From Muraenolepis orangiensis (Eukaryota > Chordata > Actinopteri > Gadiformes > Muraenolepididae): a DNA stretch of 64,000 bases. The notes under the pieces were generated by a model, which was not told the origin of the DNA, did not search any database, and was given only the letters and a program-made list of their open reading frames with translations. Below are positions 54,738 to 64,000 of the stretch, one piece after another; positions within the stretch are counted from its first letter, which is position 1, and every line of letters begins with the position of its first letter. The position numbers and the translations under genes are program-made. The stretch lies in the NCBI GenBank assembly GCA_027704905.1, contig CM051013.1:7246012-7310011 (forward strand), in the 5' to 3' direction.

Positions 54738-55500
54738 TTAGTATTTTTCATTTAACCCACAAGGGTCGATGGTTTTTAGGAGTCTAATCCACGTTCTCTC
54801 TGTTCTTTGCCTAATAGTTTTAATCCAGGTCCTACTGGACTCGAGGCCCTCTACTCTGAGGTTCTCGAGTCCATGTGATAAAAAGTGAGTATACAGAACA
54901 GTGGAGCAATTGCCTCTCCTGATCTGATAGATGTGCTGCTTTAACCTGCTTTCTATAGAATTCTTGGTTTCTCCAATGTACAGTTTGTGGCACCGTGCAC
55001 ATTTTAGTGCATATATTGCATTCTTGGTTTTAAACCCTATTTTCTCCTTAATCGGAACCCCTAGACCGGAGTATTTGTTACCTATATACTCGGTCTGTTT
55101 AAAGTACTTTTTTTCAAGGGGTATCGTAGGAGGTCCTTTATTTAGGTTAGAATGTACCAGTCTGTCTCTGAGATTTTTGTTTCTCCTGAAGGCTGAAATA
55201 ACCCTGAACCTATTTAATTCCCCAATTTTTTCTTGGGCCTGCTGGAAGTTGGTTTTCAGGTTTTTACTGAGTCTGGCCAGGGATTTGGAGTAAGTAGTGA
55301 CCACAGGTATAATATAGCGCTCATCCCTGTCTTTAACATACCTATCATTATTTTGGAAGATTTGTTTTACCTCTGTCCTAATTTCCCTTAGGAACCTCCG
55401 TGAGTATCCACGGGGCCCAAGGGCTGTGAACAGTACTTGTGTGGCTCGTTCCACATCCTCTGGGTAGGTACAAATTCTATGGAATCTAATCAGTTGAGAC
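54738..55500 (-). CDS. PLE unit A ORF2, C-terminal part (cut by gap)
   Basis: Last about 253 codons of ORF2, continuous with the N gap at 55501. It includes the CxxC pair and the GIY-YIG nuclease and matches unit B. One silent-looking difference (AAATTC for AAATCC at 55470-55475) shows it is not a mere copy of unit B sequence. Confidence 0.88.
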
Positions 55501-56500
55501 NNNNNNNNNNNNNNNNNNNNNNNNNNNNNNNNNNNNNNNNNNNNNNNNNNNNNNNNNNNNNNNNNNNNNNNNNNNNNNNNNNNNNNNNNNNNNNNNNNNN
55601 NNNNNNNNNNNNNNNNNNNNNNNNNNNNNNNNNNNNNNNNNNNNNNNNNNNNNNNNNNNNNNNNNNNNNNNNNNNNNNNNNNNNNNNNNNNNNNNNNNNN
55701 NNNNNNNNNNNNNNNNNNNNNNNNNNNNNNNNNNNNNNNNNNNNNNNNNNNNNNNNNNNNNNNNNNNNNNNNNNNNNNNNNNNNNNNNNNNNNNNNNNNN
55801 NNNNNNNNNNNNNNNNNNNNNNNNNNNNNNNNNNNNNNNNNNNNNNNNNNNNNNNNNNNNNNNNNNNNNNNNNNNNNNNNNNNNNNNNNNNNNNNNNNNN
55901 NNNNNNNNNNNNNNNNNNNNNNNNNNNNNNNNNNNNNNNNNNNNNNNNNNNNNNNNNNNNNNNNNNNNNNNNNNNNNNNNNNNNNNNNNNNNNNNNNNNN
56001 NNNNNNNNNNNNNNNNNNNNNNNNNNNNNNNNNNNNNNNNNNNNNNNNNNNNNNNNNNNNNNNNNNNNNNNNNNNNNNNNNNNNNNNNNNNNNNNNNNNN
56101 NNNNNNNNNNNNNNNNNNNNNNNNNNNNNNNNNNNNNNNNNNNNNNNNNNNNNNNNNNNNNNNNNNNNNNNNNNNNNNNNNNNNNNNNNNNNNNNNNNNN
56201 NNNNNNNNNNNNNNNNNNNNNNNNNNNNNNNNNNNNNNNNNNNNNNNNNNNNNNNNNNNNNNNNNNNNNNNNNNNNNNNNNNNNNNNNNNNNNNNNNNNN
56301 NNNNNNNNNNNNNNNNNNNNNNNNNNNNNNNNNNNNNNNNNNNNNNNNNNNNNNNNNNNNNNNNNNNNNNNNNNNNNNNNNNNNNNNNNNNNNNNNNNNN
56401 NNNNNNNNNNNNNNNNNNNNNNNNNNNNNNNNNNNNNNNNNNNNNNNNNNNNNNNNNNNNNNNNNNNNNNNNNNNNNNNNNNNNNNNNNNNNNNNNNNNN
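55501..56500. other. Assembly gap (1000 N)
   Basis: Exactly 1000 unknown bases, so the length is probably a placeholder. It separates PLE unit A from the right arm of the inverted duplication, exactly where the structure is hardest to assemble. An apparent 390-aa frame across it is meaningless. Confidence 0.99.
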
Positions 56501-57524
56501 GCGTCTGCTAAAGAGCCACGCCTCCATCTCCTGCTCCAGGAGCTGGGAGCTGAGAGAAGAACGAGATGAGAGGATGAATATAATTGAATCCCTTGTTAGG
56601 GGCTCATGAAATTGGGCAACATATTGTTTGTTGCAAATTGTCAATTGACTTATTCTCTATTTACTATGGTAAATAATGAAGAAATACATTTGCAGTATTT
56701 TTTGTTAGGTTTCAATTAAACGGCCAGTACACCTATTGCTTTTCAACTTAACATTTTAATTGAATTTAATTAAAGTTAATTTATTAATGATTTATTTTTT
56801 GTCCGACGTGATTACCTTTGGTGGGGATGGAGGTCTCCTCAAGCCTCGAGTCTGAGTGGTAGCCGGACAGCACGGTCTCCACAACCACAGAGAAGGCCTT
56901 GGAGAAGAACCGATCATTGCCCTTCAACAGAGAGGAGGGAGAAGACGTCTTAAGCCAGCTCTCCTCCACAACACGTTCACACAAGAGCAGCTTGGATTTA
57001 GTGATCATGTATCCTGTTCTTAAGATGTATAGATGGGGTTGATCATTTGATCTTCTTGTTGAACTTCATAACCTCATGAAATATGTTAGCAGTGATCAAT
57101 GGAGGACTACCTGGAGAGAGGTCGTCACCAGGCTGATCTGCAGCAGCTTAGCCATTCTTTGGATGTCCCAGCAGGGAGGAGGGAGGCCGGTGCCCACGGC
57201 GATGCCGGGCATCTTCCTCAAATGGCCCATGATGAAACCACTCATCTGTGAGAGAAGGAGGAGCAAGAATGAGAGGAAATGGAAGGCAGAGGGAGGAGGG
57301 ATGAAGAAGGGACAGAAACAAAGAAGAGTGAGAGAAGAAGAAAGGTAGGAAACAAGCTTGCAGAAGGAGATATGACTGCTTGCACACCTGGTCAATAGGT
57401 ACATATTAACAGCTCAAATTAATTAATTAATCAGTCGGTTCGACTGAAGAAGAATCTAATAGTGGCAGCAGCAGTATTGCCATAATACAATTGTAGTAGT
57501 AGTAGCAGCAGTGCTACTAGTAGC

Positions 57525-57555
<31 letters not shown>

Positions 57556-57857
57556 ACAGTACTACTAGTCGTATAAATAGTAGTAGTAGAAGTAGTAGTA
57601 GAAGTAATAGTGGTAGTCGTAGTAGTAGTAACAGTACTACTAGTCGTATAAATAGTAGTAGTAGTAGTAGTAGTAATACTGCTGCTTGTAGGACCTACCC
57701 TGAGAGTGAGGTACAGGAGCTCCTGCTGGTCGCCCTGCGGGTTCATGTTGTTCATGTTGAGTATCAGCTGGACCAGCAGGTCGTCCACCAGGTCGCTGCT
57801 GATGGTCAGCATAGAGCCGGGAGGAGGGCGCTTCACCACCACTTTCATCCTCTGGAT

Positions 57858-59480
57858 CAGGGGTTCCCAACCTTTTTCACCCAGAGCCCCCCCAAATGAC
57901 TCCTGTTGGAATTTGCGCCCCCCCCCCCCAAACTTTGAACAGCGTTAATTTGAGTTTCAAAGTCTCAAAAATGCTACAACTACTGTCACAAACTGGATGA
58001 ATGTAAAGTATTTCGTTAAAGGAGGATGAAAGCGTTATTAAGGAGCACTATTGGAGTGACTTTGATGGGTATTGGACTCGGGATTATTTCATTTGGATGC
58101 CCGCTGTATGAATAAATTAAAGGACGGCGCAAGTGGAAACAATTCGCAAAGAGATTAAACACATACTCAAAGTAAGCCGGATTTTGCCGATGTGTTTATG
58201 TGGATTCAAAAGTCGTAAATAATCTACAAAATGGAGGATACCGATCTGATCGGAGCAACTGTGACAAATAATCCAACTGAAACCGAGACCTTACGCGCAG
58301 AAGAAACATTTCTATTAAAGAAAAAATGATACATTTCTGTCTTTTTATGCCTTTATTAGCTACTAACTTGCAATTGTATGCATCATATTTATTTAAAATT
58401 TCGAAGAACAGGACACTTCAAAATAATAGACTATGCCTAATAAAAAGAATCCACTGCAGTAAAAATGTCCTCACCCCGGGTGGTAGTGGTAAGGTTGACT
58501 GACATAAGAATGTCCTGCTTCAAATCTTCCCCATCGATATATTGCACATAAACGATGAGCACAGCCTCGTCTGCTACAGTTGTAGTTTCATCAAGTTGTA
58601 TGGCAAATGGCCCCTTTCCAAGCTTTTCGAGCAGCTGCAGCTCGCAGTTACTTGCCATCTTGTCAATTCTGTCTTTCACCGTATTGTTTGACAGTGGTAC
58701 AGTTTTTAGCTTCTCCGCCACCTGCGGGCCGCACAGTTTCTCAACCATTTTAATGCAAGCTGGCTTAATGAGCTGCTCGCCAATGTTGTGCGGTTTCTTT
58801 GCCTTTGCTATTAAAAGTGCACATTCAAAAGAGGTGGCCTTCTGTACATCGCTGCCAGCCCTAACAAACTGTTGTTTCTTTATGAAAAAGTCCCGATCAC
58901 GCCCGACCGTTTCTGGGTGCATGGTCTGTTGGTGTCTCTTCATTTTGCAGGGTTTCATGCTGTCGTTGGCTAGCTTCTCTCTGCATATCACACACTCTGG
59001 GCGGGTTTTGTCCGTTCCCTCCATGAAACCTAAGTTAAGATAGCTCTCTAGGTAGGTCCTCATTTTCTTTTTGATTGCAGATGAGCTGTCATCTCCTTTA
59101 CGTTTTTCAGACATTTTTAGACAAAATATTCACCTTATGAAGTTGGTCGCTAGCTAGCAAGCACAGCAAACTGTTACTACTACAGAAGCTGACACAGTAA
59201 CGTCAATGTTGGCGCGAATCGGAGGAGTATCAGATTAATTTGTAGAATTTTTATTAAAATTAATTAATCAATAAATTTCTATATTTTATTGTAATGTAGA
59301 GACAAGGCTTTTAGCGACACATGTATTGCGTTACAATTATATGTAAAAAACTTAAAAAAAAAAAAAAAAAAAAAAATTGAAATATGATATTAGGCCTCAA
59401 ATCATCTGAGGCCTGGCGCCCCCCCTGCGATCTTTGGCGCCCCCCCAAGGGGGGCGCGCCCCCCAGGTTGGGAACCACTG
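57858..59480 (-). mobile_element. Internally deleted hAT transposon
   Basis: Begins CAGGGGTTCCCAACCT; the complement of the other end reads CAGTGGTTCCCAACCT. The 8-bp target duplication CTCTGGAT lies at 57850-57857 and 59481-59488. The empty site is seen in the left arm. Only 1623 bp long, with a transposase that stops short, so it would need a partner element to move. It is distinct from the hAT at 18304, although the ends are related. Confidence 0.92.
58437..59114 (-). pseudogene. Truncated BED-finger hAT transposase
   Basis: 225-aa frame from a real ATG. It has the BED zinc finger (CVICREKLANDSMKPCKMKR then HQQTMHPE) and the start of the catalytic domain, including FAIQLDETTTVADEAVLIVY. 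The second and third catalytic motifs and the hAT dimerisation domain are missing, so it cannot transpose by itself. DNA-binding capacity might remain. Compared with the 630-aa protein at 18962 it is the same superfamily but clearly diverged. Confidence 0.88.
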
Positions 59481-60925
59481 CTCTGGATGAATACAATATA
59501 CATGTGAATGGGTGTTTAGACCACATGGGCTTTCATGTCACCAGTATGTTGAGAATCAATTTGTATTGTTTGATCTGCTCAACACATAATAATATAGCTA
59601 TATATGTAGTTTGTTTTGATCTTGTAAGATTATTTGTGTATTTGTGTTTTATGATGTATTATTTCTAAGCAGTATAGTGTTAAACTATCGCTTCATTAGC
59701 CAACTTCCAAACAGTTATGCAATTTAATCCAATAAAGCCATTGATTAAATGCTAGTAGGTCCTGCAAAGCCCAGTCACTGACCAGCAGGTCCTCCTGGCT
59801 AGCTTCCAGCTGATCCGGGACCAGCCGGGCTATGCCGAGAGCCACCAGGTAGACTGTGTAATGCTGGAAGATGTGTGGAGTGGTGAGCAGAGACATCTCC
59901 AGACTGTCCCTGGGGACCAACTCCTGCTCCAGGTGGCCCACGATGGACTTGGCCAGCTGGAGGATGGACACACAAGACACACGCATGCTGCCACTCAGAC
60001 CTCAAACATGTTATATATTATAAAATTTAACATTTAATTTAATTTGACCAGTTAAGGTTAATCTTCATTAAAGAAAGCATTACAATGAATTGCAAGTTGC
60101 TACACTGCACTTCATTGTTTAACATCTTTGTGTTCAGAATACAAATGAACGTCTTAAGACACTAAGACACTGAACACACTGATAAGTCACGAATATGTCG
60201 TCCATGAAGTATCTTATTCAACCAAGTGGAGACCTTGTATGGAGCATTTGGCTGCAGAAGACAGTTGGCCTGACACTGGTCCTCGGTCACCCTGACCCAG
60301 GGGAAGGAGGAGAGGAAGAGGCGATGGGTCTCCTGGAGGATGGTGGAGCACATCACAGGAGGGGGGAACCTCCTACGGCTGACCTGGAGAGCACAACACC
60401 AGCGGACACCTGGTTTAGACACTCTACGGTAGACACAAGTCAACCACGAGATTCAGGAGCTGTTGCAGAGGTGCAGGCTCCTCCAGCTGCATTCATCTGA
60501 ACATGAACCTTGCTGTGGCTCCCAGCTCCCTGCCTCTAATTCAATACCTCCTACTGTATTTCAGGATGTAATGACTGGAGACAGATGTGTGGCACACACA
60601 GTACACATGTACAGTACAAGTACAGTACATGTGGGACAACTTGAGCAACGTGGATACCTGAGTGAGCAGGGCGGAGATGACATTTCTGAGGGAGTCGTAG
60701 GACACCACCACCTGCCAGGGCGCGGCCGGGGCAGTGGGGTAGTGGTCAGCGGCCTCCACCTCAGAAGAGGACTCCTGGATGGAGGATCCAGGGTCTGGTG
60801 GGCCTCCAAGATGACCTGAAGACCAAATGACTGAAGATTTGTTTTTCCAACGTATACTTAATGGCCTCTTTTCCTCTTGATTACAGCCCTTATATAGTAG
60901 TTCCTACCAGTACAAGTTTGTTAGA

Positions 60926-60928
<3 letters not shown>

Positions 60929-60989
<61 letters not shown>

Positions 60990-61030
60990 TGTGTGTGCGT
61001 GGGCGTGTGTGTGTGTGGGTGCGTGCACGT
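60929..61030 (-). repeat. GT microsatellite, right-arm counterpart of 32708
   Basis: About 60 bp of GT plus GTGGGCGTG interruptions, much shorter than the left-arm copy. The AT-palindromic tract next to the left copy is missing here. Confidence 0.9.
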
Positions 61031-61319
61031 GTGTTAAACTAATTCCAGTGATGGAGTGATGAATTTATCAAATTAACGATGACACAACGAAAACACATCT
61101 ATGATGATTTTAACTCTTGTTGAACTCTCATGTCGTATATATTATTATACTTATGTCAGAAGAACGTTGGCGTGTAGCGGATGCTGACACTAAAAGTAAA
61201 ATGCTCCAGCATACGATGCACTACACACAGTAGTGAATAATATGCACTATGATGATCCGGTGGACGATGATCGCCACGCACACAATGTGTTGATTGGCCG
61301 ATCGTTGTAAACAGACGGT

Positions 61320-61425
61320 AGGCTGAGCTCAGGCTGAGCCTTCACTGAGGCTGAGCCTTCACTGAGGCTGAGCCTTCACTGAGGCTCAGCCTTCACTGAG
61401 GCTCAGCCTTCACTGAGGTGGACAT
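61320..61425 (-). repeat. CTGAGGCTGAGCCTTCA minisatellite (right arm)
   Basis: About six 17-bp units; counterpart of 32270-32410 with a different variant order. Confidence 0.85.
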
Positions 61426-61839
61426 GAAGCATCAGAGATTAATAAAAAATGCCATCGTCACGTGCATTTGGTCCGTTGCCTTGTTCACAATGTAGATCAC
61501 TTTGGGTAAAAGCGTCCGTCTCTGGGAATAGTACAACAGTATTATACTATTGTGACACCGGTGCGGTGTGGCTCTATCTGGTGTTTCTCGGCGGTTAGCG
61601 TCCTCACAGAGCGGTCGTCTAAACAACGACACGTGGTGAGTGAAACCCAAGCGGGCGGGCTGTTGTTTTGGTTGTTTGGTTTTGTTTTTATGACTCCTGT
61701 GTGTTCGTCTAGAGACTCAATTCCTGGTTACATTGTGGGAGACAAAGTGATTTGGGATATGAACAAATCCCTTTTAAGGTGTCATGAAATATTCATGTTT
61801 TCCGTGGACTCTTTCGTCAGAAATACTTTTCTCAATAGT

Positions 61840-62489
61840 TACGTCCCAGCTCGGGGAGAGTGGGAAAGAACATTTAACCAGTTGTACTTGGTAAATAAGA
61901 AGTTGTTTTAATAAATGAACATACAATAACGTTGGCAAAAACAGCCACAATCAAAACAAAAGCCACTAAGGCAGCACGTTACAGGAACACCAAAGGAACC
62001 GATGGAACTCCTTACATAAGGGTGGTATTATAAGTTGCCCAAACCAAACAAGCAAACACACAAACGAAACCTCCCTTCTACCAGGGGAAAACGAACAGGG
62101 CTAACAAAAGAATATGCGGCTACAAGACACCGCCGGGAAGCAAGGCAACCACGGCGCACGGGGCTCCCCAACACAACAGTCGTCAAGATCACACACATCA
62201 ACACACCTGCTAACAATACGTTCGTTAGTATCTCGGAGGAGTTATTGAGACGTCTGACACAGATTCAGACCTCTCCCGACTAACACGATGCACACGGTCT
62301 TAACAGCTGTCGCCGGACAGGCGGCGCGGAGATTGGAGAGTCGAGCCTGACATCCTCCAATCCAGACCTTCGGATCTTCGGTCCCGCCTACCGGGGGAGG
62401 GACAGGACGCCGGCATCCAATGACGTCTGGGCAACGGCACAGCTCATATACATAACACACACACACACACAGAACCCGCAGCCGTAACA
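61840..62489 (-). mobile_element. 650-bp right-arm insertion, possible solo LTR
   Basis: Absent from the left arm, where flanking bases run CTCAATAGT then GCGTTGCTG without interruption. On the minus strand it starts TGTTACGGCT and ends GGGACGTA, giving a short imperfect inverted end (TGTTACG/CGTAAC). Near its end it has a TTATTAAAAC polyadenylation-like word. No ORF over 82 aa and no clear target duplication. Size and termini suggest a solo LTR or a MITE. Confidence 0.45.
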
Positions 62490-62522
62490 GCGTTGCTGTA
62501 TTGATTCATCGTTATACAAAAC

Positions 62523-62653
<131 letters not shown>

Positions 62654-63244
62654 GCTGCTCCCGCTCAGCCCTGACACAACCCTGTAACAAGAAAGGACTC
62701 AGAAAACTAGACTCAGAAAGAGGCAGCGGGACTCGAGAGAACCGGTAAAAATAGCCAAGTGCCTTTGAGAGCCACTTAACCACCCCGGTTGTTCAACTGA
62801 TCAATTTAATGTAGGCTACAAAAACACAGTCCCCATCAGTGGCTCCACCGGAGAGCCTTTTCTTAAACCTAATATCCACTGTTCCTCTTGAATTGATCTA
62901 CTGCTCCTCTCCGCTCTGCGGAAGGCGGCGAGGTGTTTGTGTCCAACACAACAACGTGATGCGCTGGATCTTTTACTGGAGCGTTTAGTGAGCCCTCGCT
63001 CCCGCTGGCCGCCGTCCACCTCAGGGGCGCTCTCCTCCTCTTCTCCTCCTCTTCTCCTCCTCTTCTCCTCTCCTCCTCTTCTCCTCTTCTCCTCTTCTCC
63101 TCACATCGCCGGCCTGAAACACAATCTTAACTACGTCTGACGGGTACAGCAGGAGGTCGTCTTCTTGATCTTCTGGAGCTGTTGATTGGCCCAGGGATAG
63201 GGAGACTCCTCAGAGTGTGAGGAGGGTGATGGTGTGAATTTATG

Positions 63245-63560
63245 AATTACGTTAAGTCCTCTCCATTAATTATCCCACTACCGCAGCGCCGCACGGCGTT
63301 AAAGTTGCGCTAATCCCTGTTTCTTTTGCGGGATTAATATTGATGTGTTCATTAGGAGCCGGGGGCTCCGGTTAGGGAGGGACCCCCGCTTGTGTCTTTA
63401 ATCACGGAGGCCGTGGGGATTCCTGAGAAATACACGCATTACATAAAAAAGTGATACGCAAAGTTTATTATCTCTAAATATCCACCGTGTCGGACAAAGA
63501 GCACTAATTAAAAAACAAACTTTCAGCTCCCCGGTGGAACGGTAATTATCCTTTTTACAA
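63245..63560. promoter_or_regulatory. Candidate conserved non-coding element (right copy)
   Basis: Reverse-complement counterpart of 30790-31100; the TAATTA-type cores are kept. See the left copy for reasoning. Confidence 0.3.
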
Positions 63561-63824
63561 GCTTTCCTTATGAGTCTCCCCACCCCCCCTCACCCCCCTC
63601 CACCCCCTCCCCCCCACCCCCCTATGTAATATACGGTCGTGTGTAAAGTGGAGACCGTCGAGAGAGGCCTCATGCTTTAATGAAGGCAGGTACACACACA
63701 CACCGCCGGCGCAGGTGGAGACTAAGGTCCCCGACGAGGCGCTAACCGCTCACCTAGGGGTCACCGCGGGCCCCCCCCGCTCAGGGGCCACAGAGCCGCT
63801 GAGCGCTCTTTATAAGCGGCGTTC

Positions 63825-63830
<6 letters not shown>

Positions 63831-63863
<33 letters not shown>

Positions 63864-64000
63864 GTGTGGGTGTGGGGGGGGTGTTAATGTGTGTGTGTGT
63901 GTGGGAGAAAGACAGCGATGGGCCAATTTTGATTTCCAAACTAAACGGTTTCAAAAAGGACAAAAACAATTAAACGAGGGCGGACGCTTCCATTCAAACC
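63831..64000. other. Unique flank beyond the right arm
   Basis: GT run to about 63861, a T/G-rich stretch, then non-repetitive DNA that does not match the left flank of 30495. Nothing coding seen. Confidence 0.6.

Larger units (their letters stand above)
44867..55500 (-). mobile_element. Tandem array of a Penelope-like retroelement
   Basis: Head-to-tail array with an exact 5781-bp period: ORF1 stops at 45374 and 51155, ORF2 stops at 48957 and 54738. In reading order (right to left): the 3' part of unit A (55500 to about 53600, cut by the gap), complete unit B, and unit C, which keeps ORF1 but ends within ORF2 at about 44867. Identity between units is almost complete; one difference is a P/S change upstream of ORF1. 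Tandem, partly truncated arrays with a reverse transcriptase plus GIY-YIG nuclease are characteristic of Penelope-like elements. The spacer between units (47567-48956) plays the part of the pLTR. Confidence 0.9.
56501..60815 (-). pseudogene. Second, broken copy of the unknown gene
   Basis: Exons 2-8 are recognisable on the minus strand: 60815-60658, 60383-60234, 59956-59783, 57851-57699, 57245-57111, 56921-56816 and 56549 into the gap. Their sizes equal those of the left copy (158, 150, 174, 153, 135, 106 nt). Exon 1 with its ATG is missing because about 376 bp is absent upstream of 60815. Exon 8 has lost one C in a CCC run (AGCTCCTGG for AGCTCCCTGG), which shifts the frame about 16 nt after its start. 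A hAT insertion sits directly at the exon 5 acceptor. Exons 9-12 would lie in the gap. Either a pseudogene or an alternative allele with sequence errors. Confidence 0.8.

Noticed and set aside
55437..56609. 390-aa and 384-aa ORFs across the N gap
   Set aside because: They consist of unknown residues; the frames exist only because N codons are not stops.

Overview
The window is nuclear DNA of a ray-finned (teleost) fish. The two recognisable host genes have vertebrate exon-intron structure, all spliced with GT-AG introns. The rest is fish-type repeat content: long CA/GT and TA microsatellites, L2 LINEs, tRNA-derived SINEs, hAT and pogo DNA transposons, and a Penelope-like retroelement. No bacterial gene, CRISPR array, rRNA or stand-alone tRNA gene is present.

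Left third (1-25 kb): LSM14B on the minus strand (7 exons, 1427-4457) and TAF4 on the plus strand (16 exons, 5778-23792) are arranged head to head around a GC-rich promoter with CCAAT boxes. I could splice both to complete proteins, 337 and 939 aa. The same divergent TAF4/LSM14B pair occurs on human chromosome 20q. TAF4 introns hold a SINE, an L2 tail, a MITE-like element, several minisatellites, a degraded pogo-type element, and an apparently complete hAT transposon inserted inside a SINE.

Middle (25-44.9 kb): about 5 kb of gene-poor, simple-repeat-rich DNA is followed by the left arm of a large inverted duplication (about 30495 to at least 39712). This arm starts a gene I do not recognise: 12 exons, 33184-41679, 712 aa, fully open. 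Its intron 5 carries a full-length L2 LINE with a 977-aa ORF and target-site duplications. One of its last exons was built by duplication of an earlier exon. A decayed non-LTR fragment follows.

Right third (44.9-64 kb): a head-to-tail array of a Penelope-like retroelement on the minus strand, with an exact 5781-bp period (one complete unit plus two partial ones), runs into a 1000-N assembly gap. Beyond the gap lies the right arm of the inverted duplication, with a broken copy of the unknown gene that lacks exon 1, has a frameshift, and carries a hAT insertion at a splice acceptor.

The most interesting system is the Penelope-like element. It encodes a 730-aa ORF1 with a C-terminal SGNH-hydrolase domain and a Pro-Asn tract written in telomere-like CCCTAA DNA. 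ORF2 (reverse transcriptase plus GIY-YIG nuclease) has no usable AUG but lies in the -1 frame behind a textbook U-UUA-AAC slippery heptamer and a stem-loop. A hammerhead-ribozyme-like motif sits between tandem units. The inverted duplication could be genuine or could be two haplotypes scaffolded back to back, and one block of the array looks like uncorrected sequence.
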